Positions 23,274 through 36,244 of a stretch of DNA of 64,000 nucleotides are shown here, one piece after another. The notes beneath the pieces are model-generated. The model had not been told where the DNA came from. It searched no databases and saw nothing but the letters and a program-made list of their open reading frames with translations. This DNA comes from Pyrus communis. Lineage: Eukaryota > Streptophyta > Magnoliopsida > Rosales > Rosaceae. The DNA is taken from NCBI RefSeq assembly GCF_963583255.1, contig NC_084806.1:19944317-20008316 (forward strand), read 5' to 3'. The position numbers and the translations under genes were made by a program. Each line of letters begins with the position of its first letter. Position 1 is the stretch's first letter.

Positions 23274-24148
23274 AATTTTGAGGAAGCTACATGAAAAGGA
23301 AGCGCATGAGGAGAGAATTAAACTTTTCATTTAGTTACAATGAAAAGAAAAATGAAAAAAAAGAAAAACAAGAACTTTAGACATCGATAATCGTATGCAA
23401 CAAAATAACTTCTACAATCATCTTTCTTTTCAGGTAGTATGATTGCATTATGGTCAACAAGGGCTTGCAGGCTGTTTAGTCATGCAGTCACTGAACTCCA
23501 TTGGTGAGAAAATGACATAGTAAGTACATATAAAAGTTAAAATATTCAAATCCAATTAATTCATAATTCAATTATAAGTTACAAAAAAGCGACGCTTTGA
23601 TAAAAGAAGGGCATGATCCCGCAAATATATATTTTGTTTTATGCGAACAAACAGAAAGGATTGTGCGATTGTTAACTACACAAAATTTTATTTGAGAAAA
23701 GAAAAATGCAATAAAGTTCTAAACCTCATCTTATGCAATTCTACATAGTGCAAAGCTACTCGATCAAAAAGAAAATGATTGTATTTTGTTGGAGTGTCAG
23801 TTCTTACCAAGGATTAGTCATTTGGTAATATTCTTGAATCTTTGTGTTGATACTTCTGCTACAATAACCTGTACACAAAGCCCAGATACAAATTAGGTTT
23901 TCTGTCATCTGCAGTTAATTTCTAGCTAGGTCCATTTATCTTGCCCCGCTTGTACAATTTGTACCATTTGCCATTTATCCATTTTTTTTTAGCCTGGAAT
24001 TAGAGTTAAAGTACTGTGTGGCAACCTTCGGGGCCTTGCCCCATCCCCCCCAACACCAAATAACAAGGACTTTGTCACAGCTACCAAGTTACAAAACCAG
24101 GCACCAATTGTAATAAACAGATTACGATCATCTAAAGTTTCAGATGCA

Positions 24149-24179
<31 letters not shown>
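23274..24179. other. Intergenic, no gene seen
   Basis: AT-rich sequence with no convincing open frame or domain; it ends in a (TA)n run at about 24150-24178 that borders the MITE. Confidence 0.5.
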
Positions 24180-24300
24180 AGGAATTGTTATTGCTACTCC
24201 AAAAATCTCATTCTACACTCTAAACTTTTTATATTTGGAAAGAAAAATACACTTGTGAGGAGTGTAGTATGAGATTTTTGAAGTACCAATAACAATTTTC
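24180..24300. mobile_element. Foldback MITE embedded in (TA)n
   Basis: GGAATTGTTATTGCTACTCC on the left pairs with the inverse on the right (GTACCAATAACAATTTTC), followed inward by AAAAATCTCAT/ATGAGATTTTT and TACACTC/GAGTGTA pairs. The whole unit of about 120 bp folds on itself. TA-repeat runs on both sides fit insertion into TA, as Tc1/Mariner-type elements do, but the superfamily is not proven. Confidence 0.75.
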
Positions 24301-25049
24301 TATATATATATATATATATAATATGGAACCAATCCATTTATAACTAGTAAATGGCCAATTAGTAATGAATTAAACTCCTATGCTTCTGGGTAGTTTGGAT
24401 ATATTAGTTAATCCAACATCTTATGTGCACATTTCACACAAATACATCTTCATCAACGGGTTCAAAAACAGACTGCTTTGCTTTCAAACAATTAGGCGTG
24501 CGCCTAATTAACAGGCGATGAGATGATGCTTGCTATACTGCACACTTCTGGTCCAAATCAAAACTCAAACCGCAAAAAATAAGCAATAACAAAGTCATCA
24601 ACAACGTGATTTGAACAGAAAACAATTTGATTTCGGAAAACTCACCACCAATAGCAGTAAAACGGTGGAGGAGACACGAAAAGGCTACGCTTTGGCAGCC
24701 CGAGAAGAAGATAGAGGTTTTATGCGAGAAGGCTACGCATTGGCAGCCATAGAAATGATCTGAGAGCTGTAGAAATTCTACGATTCACAGAAGCACTTCT
24801 CTCTCTTCATCTATAGTGAAACGGAGCAAATAAACGGGCTAAGGCTCCAATTAGGGGTGAAATCGAAAAATCGTTAAGTTATTTTGCTTGGGCAATCTTA
24901 TTGGGCTAACTGGATATTGAGTTTTGTCCTAATGTTTAAATAAAATTATTAGATGATTTTTAGTTAAAAGTCAAAATTTTGAAATCATTTTCATTAATTT
25001 TCTTTTGAATCAGAGGATAGAAAGTATAATAAAGAAATATGAAATACCA
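24301..25049. other. Intergenic, possible untranslated exon
   Basis: The patch at 24640-24850 has a direct repeat of GGCTACGC(T/A)TTGGCAGCC about 60 bp apart and a reverse-strand GGTGGTGAGTTT that resembles a splice donor. No protein is recognisable, so I do not call a gene. Confidence 0.3.
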
Positions 25050-27620
25050 TCCTCCAATCTTTTTGTCATCCTAGGAGGCCTCTCTTCCGAAGAATATTGA
25101 GTGCTAATAATATGATGACGATGATACACCCAACTCCAACCCTTGTACCTATAGGTACATGATTCTTAAAATGCAATATGCTACTTATGCTTTTTGTTGT
25201 AGGATCAAAGTCTAACAAAACAAGTATGTATTTATTAGAGTAAATCTAATAGATGAGATAATACCTGCAGATATTCTATAAAATAGGCGAAACTTATTTG
25301 GTGTTACAAAAATAGCAGATATAAAAGGCTCATAGACACCTCAATAAGGAATGGTAGTCAATCTCCAATGTGCTACCATGAACAGTAATATTGTAGAATT
25401 CTCTAACAGTGCCCTTACTAACCCCACCTACATCGTCCATAATATTAAAGTCTTTCTAGACCAAGTTACCCTGCACATGAATTAAACCATAAATTCAATA
25501 TGTAACAACAATAATTTTAGTTTCATATTTCCATTCCACTAGAGAGAACTCATGCAATAAGGTACAAATTGCAGCTAAATCCTGTTGAAACATACAAACT
25601 TCCTAAAATAAGTAAAATATATATACTTGTACACAAAAAACTAGCAAAACACCACCTCCGTCTCCCTTCCACAAAGAAAATAAAACAAAATCAAGTGGCC
25701 TTAAAATCAAATCGATAAACTTCTGTTCAAGTGATAAAAGAAAGCCTACATGAAGTAGTATATCAGGCAGAGAAGGAAAACTAGGCAGCACTAACTTGAG
25801 GCTTAAACTGTTAGATTAGATGAGCAATGAGAACTTAAATAAACAAGTCTACATCTGAAAGTTGATGGTAAATTACCTGCCATCAAAGAGATTTTCATGG
25901 TCCAATCCCCGATAATGTCTTGAATATTGCTTCTACTAAATTTACCATATAGCAAACTAAAATTTGTTAATTAACTAGCAAAGAATCACAAATGATAAAT
26001 AAAAATTGACAATAACAAAAATTCACTTGTACTCATTTAAATTGAGATGTCTATGCTAAATGTTTGGTCTTATGTAAACGATATCTCGGAAAAGTAGGGC
26101 TGCACTTTGTAACTGCCTTTTAATATCCAAAGCTAATAATACTTGAGTGACAAAGGGGCAACACATGCTATTTGATAAAAATATGGGCTAGTCATATTCA
26201 AAGATAATGCATTTGTTGCAGTGTAATTTGCATCAGACTTGACCATGTACACCTTCATACTGTTGTAACCCCACTTTTGAGATGATAGAACAAAGTGTGA
26301 TGGTCCGACAATGCTAAAGTCCTCCTCATATGTATGGCCCCTAACTTCGTCTTCATCCCTCCACAATTGATAAATATAAAATGATTTGCATGTGGGAGAA
26401 GAATAGTATTAAAGATTTATACTCCAAAATTCAAATGTATGACACCCTATCACAACCATAAACTCATAAGCTGTAGCATGTATGTATGACACATTCATTC
26501 GTATCTTGACTCTAAGCTCACAAACCATCAATTCGTTAACAAGAGAAAGCATATCCAAACACACAATATTTAAATCTAACCCTTTGGATAAATAATCCTA
26601 GTAATATAGAGAATTAGCAGAGTAACCAACATCCAACAAATGTATCAATAAACCACTAGACTATAAACCAACCAATTTACTATGATAATCCTACTATCCT
26701 ATCGATGTTCATGAAAGAAAAAAAATTAAATGAACATAAACTCACATTTTGGTTTTGAGAAGCAAGGAAGACCCTTCTTCAAGCACCACATACGCATTGA
26801 AAAAAATTAAGAATTAGTCATACATGTATCTTATGATGTTTGATGAACACTGAATTACAAGTTTTGATGAACTTACGAGTTTTATTGAGACGAATGATTA
26901 GAAACTAGATTCATGTATTAATAAATAAAAAATTAGCAAATATTCTCTTGATGAGAGAGTCGTTGCAGATTTTCTACAACATATACAAAACTTACTTGGT
27001 GTCACACTAATTGCATATATAAGAGGCCAATAGATATCTCTGTAAGGAATGATAGTCATTCCTTTCCCCAACATTATAAGTAGATCTCTAGTGTGCTACA
27101 TGAATATAAGATTGTCGAACTCTCAGACAATGTGCATTACAACCACTTCATCAAGCTTGGCCAATTCATAGCTAGATATCTTTGGGAATGATTTCGATCA
27201 AGTAGCACATTAAAAACCTTGATATCTCAATGAATGATCTTCAAACTCGATTCCTTATGGATATAAACCAAACTTTTTACTATATTAACACAGATATATA
27301 TCTTGTGCCTCGTTGTCCAATCCAATAATGACCTTAGGCTTGAAACGTGCTCGCCTAAAAATGGACTAGGTCGGCCCAGCTCGCCTACTCATATGTATTG
27401 CCATAACCCTATTTTTGGATAAAGCAACCTCAAAATTGAACTTCTGAAGTTAATGACCATGTTGTGCACATCACACTACTATTTATATTCCACTTTATTT
27501 TTAGAAATTGTGCTAGTAACGAGCTAAGGGAGGCTAAAATAGATATTAACCTCCACATGCTGATTTAGTGAAACTTGTTGTGGATGAGGCAGTTTCAACT
27601 ATTTATATTGCAGTTATTGA
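25050..27620 (-). pseudogene. LRR-VIII receptor kinase scraps, tandem unit 1
   Basis: On the reverse strand, 26366-26133 encodes RGHTYEEDFSIVGPSHFVLS, SQKWGYNSMKVYMVKSDANY, TATNALSLNMTSPYFYQIAC and APLSLKYY, the front half of the malectin domain of LRR-VIII-2 receptor kinases (At1g53430/At3g14840 type). About 25500-25300 gives the rear half of malectin in broken form, and about 25180-25065 resembles the transmembrane exon. A second malectin rear piece (about 27110-26998) directly follows a kinase scrap (about 27245-27150) that keeps an altered IVHRDIKATNVLLD motif. Exons are in the wrong order and carry stops, so this is a rearranged relic. Confidence 0.78.
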
Positions 27621-27639
27621 ATCAGATGACAGACAATAT

Positions 27640-30600
27640 AGAATATACCATCCTCCAATGTTTTTTTGTCATCCTAGGTGACCTGTCTTCTGAAGAATAT
27701 CGAGTGTTAATAGTATGATGATGATGACGATGACTGTTGTAGCGCACCTAATTCCAACTGCCGTGCCTCTAGGTACATGACTCTTACCATGCAATATGTT
27801 ACTTGCACTTTGTGTTGGAGGATCAAAGTTTGCCAAAACAAGTACGTTTTTATTAGAGTAAATCTAATAGATGAGATAATACTTGTAGATATTCTACAAC
27901 ATGAGTAAAACTTACTTTGTGCCACACCAATAGGAGATTTAAGAGGCCCATAGACACCTCAGTAAGGAGTGACAGTTGTTAATTTTCTTGCCCCAAATAA
28001 GTGGATCTCTAGTGTGCTACCATGAATAGTAATATTGTAGAATTCTCTGACAATGCCTTACCAACACCCGATGCTTTGTCCACGATATTAAAGTCTTTCC
28101 TGACCAAATTACCTTGCATGTGAATTAAACCACTAATTCAATATGTAGCAACAAGAATTCCAGTTTCATATTTCTATTCCACTAGAGATAAGTCATGCAA
28201 TAGGGTAGCAATTGCAACTAAACCTTGTGCAACATACAAACTTCCTAAGATCATCTCCAACAATGGGCTAAATGCCAAATTTGCCCCCTTATTTCCCCCC
28301 CAAACCCACTCCAACCCAAGCCAAATGCCAAAGCTGGGCCAAATACCCCCCCATGCGAGTGGACTCGCAGGCAGTTGGGCCACTCTCGGCCCGGTCACTC
28401 TCCAACGCGCCCACGCGATGGCCTTGCAGACATTGCCTGATAGGGGTGGGCCCCTCTATCATAGGTTGTCGGCCACCTAAAAAAAAAAAACCCCAACGGC
28501 TCTATTTTTAAACCAAGGGCTGAGATCTAAGGATCGTTGGTTGATCCAACGGTCTAGATTCAAATTTAATTTTTTAAGAATATGTTATTTTAAAATACAT
28601 TGAATCCAACAACTGAGATCGAATATAATCAAATCTAACGGTAAAAAAAAAAAAAAAGATCTAACGGCCCAAATTTAAATCCAACGGCTAAAATAATTAA
28701 AAAAAATTATTTAACTCAAAATTCACCCAAAAACTCTTTAAATACCTATGTATTTGTTCAAACATCCACACAAAACTCAATTTTCTCCTACAATTCTTCC
28801 AATTTATCTTTCTACCATTTCTTTCCATTTCCAAATTGTTCAACATGGCAAGAGAGCATATTAGAGGTCGTAATTGGACTTGCGAGGAAGATGTTGCTTT
28901 ATGCTTGGCATGAGTTTCTGTTAGCGAAGATGGTGTAGTTGGCACAAATCAAAATAAGAAAGTTTTGTGAGATAAAATCATTGCAAAGTTTCAAGAAAAT
29001 TGCAATGGCGGCGGAACGGTTGGTGAAGTGAAAGTTGAAGGCTTGCTTTGTGGAAAATTTAGTGATTTTTCAATATTTATCGGAATTTAAATATTTTTAG
29101 ATTAAAATGTTCATAAAATTAATTTACGATAGTCTACATATTTATTTAAAAAAAAAAAAAATTTAATTTAAGGAAAAAAATAGCCTAAGTTCATTCTTTA
29201 ATAATCCTGGGCTAAAATTTTAGGCCATAATGATTGGAGCAGAAAAACTGTTTCTGGGTTAAAAGCTCAATTTTCCAGGCTAAAAAATTTGGCTTTTAGC
29301 CCATCCATTGGAGATGGTCTAAATGAGTATGATATAATTGTACACATAAAACTAGCTAAACATTACCTACGTCTCCCTCCCAAAAAGAAAAGAAAAGAAA
29401 AGAAAACAAAATCAGGTGACAATAAAATCAAATCGATGAACTTCTGTTCAAATGATGAAAACAAGCCTACATGAAGTAGTACATTAGGCAGAAAAAGAAA
29501 ACTAGGCAACACTAACTTGAGGCTTAAACCATCAGATCAGATGAGTAATGAGAACTTAAATAAACAAGTCTAATATGAAATTTGGTGGTAAATCTACCCT
29601 CTATCAAAGGGATTTTCATGGTCCAATCCCCATCAACGTCTTTCAAATTGCTTTTACCACATTTACTGTACAACAAACTAAAAATTGCAAATCAACTGGC
29701 AAACAATCAAGAATGATAAATAAAATTCACAATAACAAAAATTCATTTGTACTCACTTGAATTGAGATGTTAAATAAGCATTATCTCAAAAAAGTAGAGC
29801 TGCACTTTGTAGTTGCCTTTTAGCATGCAAATGGCATATAATACTTGAGTGAGAAAGGGGTAACATGCGCTGTTTGATAAAAATCTAGAACAATCATATT
29901 CAAAGATATTACATTTTTTGCAATATAATTTGCATCAGATTTGTCTATGTACCTCCACATTGCTATAACCCCACTTTTGAGACAATGGAACAAAGTGTGA
30001 TGGTCCGATAGTGGTTATGTTCTCTTCTTATGTATGACCCTCAACTTCATCTTCCTCCCCCACAATTGATAAATATAAAATGATCTGCATGTGTGATAGA
30101 AATAGTATTAAATATTTATACTCCATAATTCATATGTATGACACCCAGTTACGACCTTAAACTCATAAGTTGTTGCATGTTTATTAGACCTCTTTCGAAC
30201 CTTGACTTTAAGCTCACAAACCATCAATTCGTTAACAAGAGAAAGCAAATAAAAACACACAATATTCAACTCTAACCCTTTGGCTAAGCAATCCAAGGAA
30301 TATAGAAAATTGGCAGACTAACCAAACATCCAGCAAAAGTATCAATAAACCACTAGACTATACACCCAACCGTTTTACTAAGACGATCCTAGCATCCTAT
30401 CAATGTTCATGAAAGAAAAAATTTAATGAACCTAAACTCACATTTCGGTTCTGAGGAGCAAGGAAGGTCCTTCTTCAAGCACCACATACGCGTTGAAAAA
30501 TTTAAGGCACAATCGCACATGTATCTTATGATGTTTGATGAACACCAAATTACAAATTTTTGGGAACTTACGAGTTTTCTTGAGAAGAATGATTAGAAAC

Positions 30601-30945
30601 TAGATTCATGTAATAATCAATAGAATTAGAAAATATTCCCTTGATGAGAGAGTCATTGCAAATTTTCTACAACATATGCAAAGCTTACTTGGTGTCACAC
30701 TAATCGCAGATATAAGAGGCCCATAGATATCTCTGTAAGAAATGATAGTCGTTCCTTTCCATGCCCAATATAAGTGAATCTCTAGTGTGCTACATGAATA
30801 GTAACATTGTTGAACTTTTTGACAATGTGAGTTATAACCTCTTCATCAAGCTTGGCAAATTCATTGCTAGATATCTTTGGGTAACGATTTTGATCAAGTA
30901 GCACATTAAGTAACCTTGATATTTCAATGAATGACTTTCAAACTT
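27640..30945 (-). pseudogene. LRR-VIII receptor kinase scraps, tandem unit 2 (split by a Harbinger element)
   Basis: This unit repeats the order of unit 1. A transmembrane-like piece lies at 27780-27660 (SHVPRGTAVGI, then hydrophobic IVIIILLTLDIL). The malectin rear half is at about 28140-27908. The malectin front half is at about 30065-29830, with stops and frameshifts but still GPSHFVPLSQKWGY. A malectin rear piece is at about 30800-30690, next to a kinase scrap at about 30930. A 1071-bp Harbinger element interrupts it at 28249-29319. Without that insert it is about 2.2 kb, close to the neighbouring units. Confidence 0.75.
28249..29319 (+). mobile_element. PIF/Harbinger-type element with TAA duplication and ORF1 remnant
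   Basis: Terminal repeats start GATCATCTCCAAC and end with the inverse of GACCATCTCCAAT; TGGGCTAAA and GCCAAATTT also match between ends. TAA flanks both sides (28246-28248, 29320-29322). Inside, from 28844 on the plus strand, MAREHIRGRNWTCEEDVALC, a stop, then VSVSEDGVVGTNQNKKVL reads as the Myb/SANT-like ORF1 protein that accompanies Harbinger/Pong transposases. The frame is broken several times and no transposase is present. Confidence 0.88.
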
Positions 30946-30949
30946 CGCT

Positions 30950-33470
30950 ACCCAATTCCAACTGATGTGCCTATACGTACATGACTTTTACCATGAGATA
31001 TGCTACTTACACTTTTTGTTAGAGGATCAAAGTTTTCCAAAACAAGTATGTTTTTATTTGAGTAAATCTAATAGATGAGATAATACTTGCATATATTCTA
31101 TAGCATAAGCAAAATTTACTTGGTGTTATAGACACCTCAATATGGAATGGCAGTCGTTCATTTTCTTGCCCAAAATAAATGGATCTCCACTGTGCTACCA
31201 TAAATAGTAATATTGTAGAATTCTCTAATAATGCCTTTACCAACATCTCTTGCTTCATCCATAATATTATAGTCTTATAAGACCAAATTACCATGCATAT
31301 GAATTAAACCACTAATTCAATATGTAACAACAATAATTCCAGTTTCGTATTTCGATTCCACTAGAGATAAGTCATGAAATAGGGTACCAGTTACAGCTAA
31401 ACCCTGTTGCAACAAACTTCCTAAAACGAGTATAATATATTTGTACACATAAAACTAGCTAAACACTACCTACATCTCCCTCCTAAAAAGAAAAGAAGTG
31501 AAAACAAAATCAGGTGACAGTAAAATCAAATCAATGAACTTCTATTCAAAGGATGAAAGAAAGCCTACATGAAGTAGTACCTTAGGCAGAAAAGGAAAAC
31601 TAGGCAGCACTGACATAAGGCTTAAACCATTAGTTCAAATGAGCAATGAGAACTTAAATAAACGTCTACATTTGAAAGTTGGTGGTAAATCTACCCTCCA
31701 TCAAAGGGATTTTCATGATCCAATCCCAGGCAATGTCTTTCAAGTTGCTTCTACCACATTTATCATACAACAAACTAAAAATTGTAAATAAACTAGCAAA
31801 CAATCACAAATGATAAATAAAAATTCGCAATAACAATTGCACTCACTTGAATTGAGATGTCAAATAAGCATTTTCCGAGGCTAATAAATGTCTGGTCATC
31901 TATAAACATTATCTAAAAAAGTTAGAGCCCCACTTTGTAGCTGCCTTTTAGCATGCAAAGGGCATAATACTTGAGATAGAAATGGGCAACGTGCGTTGCT
32001 TGATAAAAATCTGGACCGGTCATATTCAAAGATAATGCATTTGTTGCAATGCAATTTGCATCAGATTTGTCCATGTACACCCCCATACTAGTATAACTCC
32101 ACTTTTGAGACGATGGAACAAAGCGTGACGATCTGGCACTGCTTAAGTTCTCTTCATACGTATGACCCTCAATTTCGTCTTCCTCCCCCTACAATTGATA
32201 AATATAAAATGATCTGCACGTGTGACAAGAATAGTATTAAATATTTATAATCCAAAATTCTTATGTATGACACCCCATCACGACCATAAACTCATAAGTT
32301 GTTGCATGTTTGTTAGACCTCATTCGAACCTTGACTCTAAGCTCACAAACCATCAATTCATTAATAAGAGAAAGAAAATACAAACAAACATATTCAACTC
32401 TAAACAATCCTAATAATATAGAGAATTGACAGATTAACCAACATCCAACAAAAGTATCAGTAAATCACTGGACTATACACCCAACCAATTTACTAAGATG
32501 ATCCTAGCATCCTACCAATGTTCATGAAAGAAAAAAAATTAAATGAACCTAAACTCACATTTTGGTTTTGAGGAGCAAGGAAGGTCCTTCTTCAAGCACC
32601 ACATACGCGTTGAAAAAATTAAGGCTTAGTCATGCATGTATCTTTGTTTGATGGACACCGAATTACAAGTTTTTGGGAACTTACGAGTTTTCTTGAGATG
32701 AATGACTAGAAACTAGATTCGTGTAATAATAAAAGGAATTAGCAAATATTCCCTTGATGAGAGAGTCGTTGCAGATATTCTACAACATATGCAAAACTTA
32801 CTTGGTGTCACACTAATCCCAAATATAAAAGGCCCATAGTTATCTCTGTAAGGAATGACAATCATTCCTTTCCCTGCCCAGTATAAGTGGATCTCTAGTG
32901 TGCTATATGAACAGTAACATGTTGAACTCTTTGACAATATGCGTTATAACCTTTTCATCAACCTTGGCCAATTCATAGTGAGATATATTTGGGTAATGAT
33001 TTCGATCAAGTACCACATTAAGTAACCTTGATATCTCCATAAATGACCTTCAAACTTGATTCCTCATGGATGTAAACCAAACTTTTCGCTATACTAACAC
33101 AGATACATAACTTGTGCCTCGTTGTTCAATCCAATAACGAGCTTAGGCTTGAAACGTGCTCGCATATAAATGGACTGCATAGGCCTAGCTCGCTTATAAA
33201 TGGACTAGGTTAGCCCAAATCACCTACTCATACATATTGCAATAGCCCTATTTTTTGATAAAGCAACTTCCAAATTGGATTTCTGAAGTTAATGTCCATG
33301 TTGTGCACATTACGCTACTATTTATATTTCATTTTATGTGTGGAAATTGTGCTAGTAATGAGCTAAGAGAGGATAAAATAGATATTAACCTCCACATGCT
33401 GATTTAGTGAAACTTGACATGGATGAGGTAGTTTCAAATATTTATAATGCAACTATTAAACCAGATGATA
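30950..33470 (-). pseudogene. LRR-VIII receptor kinase scraps, tandem unit 3
   Basis: Best preserved of the three units. Reverse-strand 32190-31930 reads EDEIEGHTYEENLSSARSSR, FVPSSQKWSYTSMGVYMDKS, DANCIATNALSLNMTGPDFY, the malectin front half. About 31320-31120 reads a degraded DYNIMDEARDVGKGIIREF and STVEIHLFW, the rear half. At 32900-32800 another rear piece reads STLEIHLYWAGKGMIVIPYR and DNYGPFIFGISVTPSKF. Upstream on the reverse strand, about 33055-32940, a kinase subdomain VIb scrap has VIYGDIKVT and HYELAKVDEKVITHI where active kinases have VHRDIKATN and DFGLAKLDEE. The catalytic His-Arg-Asp and Asp-Phe-Gly are both altered. Confidence 0.8.
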
Positions 33471-34685
33471 GAGATGCATTGTGTTGTTTGTAAAGCAGGT
33501 TGTTTGATACTTATAACCCCATGTTTTAGAAGAAGTAACTCTAGAATTGAATTAATGTAATTAAATGTCATGATGTACACATAACACTAGTATTTATATT
33601 CTACTTTATGTTTTCCAACTGTGCTAAGCTTGGCGTGGATGGGAGAGTTTCAACTATTGATAATGTTCTCCTTGAGATGATAGAGATGCATTGCTTTATT
33701 TATAGGACAATGTGTCATTAATGTCTTCCTGAAGAGCCTTGATTTTGTATGAAGGTTCAAAATCTTATGCATAATTTTAGGGGAATATAAAGAAAGGAAA
33801 ACTAATGAAAATGACTTGAAAATTTTGAGTTTTTACGATAAGGATAAAATAAAGGGTAAAGTGAATAGTACAATGATTGATTTTTTAGTGTAAAAATGTG
33901 GTTTTTCGTTAAAGTGAATAGTATCGAGAGCTGTTCGTTAAAGTTCCCAAAGAATGATACTAACTCTTCACATTTTTGTACACGCTAGGCCATCACTTCC
34001 AGAAAAAATAAATCTATTGGGAATCACTTCTAGACTTGAATATAAAAGGGCATAGACAAATACGCTGTGATGTAAATTTAGAATACTTTGATTAGAACTC
34101 ATTACAAATTTACATATAATTCAGAAGATCATTATCTTTGTTGAGGCCTATTTTACTTACGCAAGTTGAAGATGATCTTATCATTAATTATTTTTCTGGC
34201 AGATGCATGATAATTTGATTACCTGTGATATTTGGATTAATTCTCAGTTATGGCATCTCATAACTCTTAACCTAGCTGGCTGGGAACTAGGTTTTTACCT
34301 GAGTTTCATTTCAAAGTCAATAGGATCCAGCTTCAATGCATTGGCTGGTTGATTTGGAGACGGAAGCTTTGAGCTAAAGAGTTATAAATAATGGAAAACA
34401 GACTAAACTTTTCGTAGGTACATGTTTGTATGCAGATTTGTGAATTAAATAATTAATTGCTAGTGACTGGGAACGGTGTTCTTTCTTCATTTAGTATGTA
34501 AAACGAAAGAACGACTAAAAATCCATAATGAAAAGTATACATGAGTGGATGGTGACTTGAAATTTTCCACACATGATTAGTTGGAGAAAACTGCATGCAT
34601 CCGTGTTATTTCTACGTTCATGTCTTGCCTTCATGCCGGTTCGTATCACAAATATAAACTTTACATAACCTTTAGCGTGCACATG
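33471..34685. other. Intergenic, fragments of dispersed repeats
   Basis: About 33560-33690 resembles the block at 33300-33460, a diverged duplicate. No gene recognised. Confidence 0.45.
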
Positions 34686-34686
34686 C

Positions 34687-34750
34687 GCGCGCACACACAC
34701 ACATATACATACATACATACATACATATATAAATACATACATATATATGC
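34687..34750 (+). repeat. (CA)n/(CATA)n microsatellite
   Basis: Alternating CGCGCACACACAC, then CATACATA units and ATATAT. It produces false tyrosine-rich open frames. Confidence 0.9.
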
Positions 34751-34771
34751 GTGCGTTGATTGGCTCAAACA

Positions 34772-34962
34772 CTTCAACGATTTGAATGGTCTATTTTTTA
34801 AGTTGCACCTTATTGATTATTCTTACAAAATATTAGCCAAATCGTAAATATTTAAGACATCTATTTGAGTTCAAAGAAATTAACGAATATTATGTTCTAA
34901 AAAACATTAAAATTTTATTGTGACGACTATATGGACAAATAATTTCAAATTAAATTGAATAA
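34772..34962 (+). repeat. Dispersed repeat, second copy of the RID2 intron 4 family
   Basis: Shares GTCTATTTTTTAAGTTGCA, ACAAAATATTAGCCAAATCG and GAGTTCAAAGAAATT-type blocks with 5308-5495 in the same orientation. Confidence 0.65.
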
Positions 34963-35315
34963 AAAAATTTAATTAAATGAATTTTGTAAAAATAATATAA
35001 ATAGGGACTTAAAAAATAAATCAACGTTTCTGATCCAATTATGAGTTCCAAACTCCATAGCCTCGAAGCTGAATTGTGGTTGCGATTGAATAAGTGGATT
35101 CCATTAGGTATGGCAAAGTGCCTCTTATGATGCCGTGTGAATTGCGTAGTTTATGACATATCATATGTTAATCAATCTTTACTTAACATGTTTAATTAAT
35201 TCTATCAAATGATTTGACACAATATAACCTACAAAAATGATAGATTTGACAATTTCTTACACGATCTGTTAATACGACACAAGAACAACAGTTCAATATG
35301 AATCCTGATCGAAAG

Positions 35316-35387
35316 AATCAATGACTTCTTCGTCGGAATGCTAATAAAAAGATTATTTTATTATTCCCATCGAAGAAGTCATTGATT
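35316..35387 (+). repeat. 72-nt hairpin with 17-bp perfect outer stem
   Basis: AATCAATGACTTCTTCG (35316-35332) is the exact reverse complement of 35371-35387, and the pairing extends inward with a mismatch through GGAAT/ATTCC and TAATAAA/TTTATTA. The size and near-perfect stem resemble a small MITE or a young microRNA precursor. Transcription is unknown. Confidence 0.6.
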
Positions 35388-36240
35388 GAGAAGTTGACAA
35401 ATGATCCATGGGAACTTCTTCGGATTTCGAAAAGGATATCTTGGTCCCAGTTCAATAGTAAACAGGTTTGAGCTAATTAAATACTTGTGCTAGAAATTCT
35501 CCGAATTGGTTTACCATTTCCATAAAGTATACTAGTATATGCCTACACACAAAGTGTGTGTGAATTTTTTTTTTTTTTTGTTTTTAAGATTGAAGGAGAA
35601 ATTAAGAGAGTGACAGAACGTGGGAGCAGGGAGAGAGGGAGAAATGTTTTTTTTTTTAATTTTTTAATTTTAAAATTAGAGATATTAGAATCACTTGTAG
35701 GTGATGCTTAAACAAAAAACAGTAAAATTTCGTTTTATGAAATCACATTATAAGCCCTTAACTTTTTGTTACGATAGAAGACTAAATAGTCTTTTCACCA
35801 TCTTTTGGTTGACAAAGAGGGTTCGATTAATATGTAATAATTTAGAAAATTTACAACTCTAAGTTCTAGATTATCCCACAATGGATCCGGGGGAAAGTGT
35901 TGCTAAATTTAGACCACCTGCTATTTCATATATGATTATGGGTTGAACCAAAACAAAATACTTTTTCTTGGTGGGTGTGATTTGTGTTGGGTTAACACGA
36001 TAACTAATCGGGTCGTTATCGGATTACAAGTTAAGAACCTATTATTAACGGGTTCTTGACGGATTTATATGAGGTAGTTCATTTCAACCCATTGAGAACA
36101 AGGTTAGTTTGATAATTTTAAACTACTAAAAAAATCATAATAGCTACTACAATAGCCATAGTATTTAAACTCATGTAAGTAAGGTTAAAAATTTCCAATG
36201 CACATTAAAAATACTAAGCAATTTAAAACCAAAGCACAAT
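35388..36240. other. Intergenic, no gene seen
   Basis: AT-rich sequence with homopolymer runs near 35565-35580 and 35648-35660. No domain recognised. Confidence 0.5.
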
Positions 36241-36244
36241 ATAA

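Noticed and set aside
34515..34847. Tyr/Ile-rich open frames on both strands
   Set aside because: They arise from the CA/CATA microsatellite.
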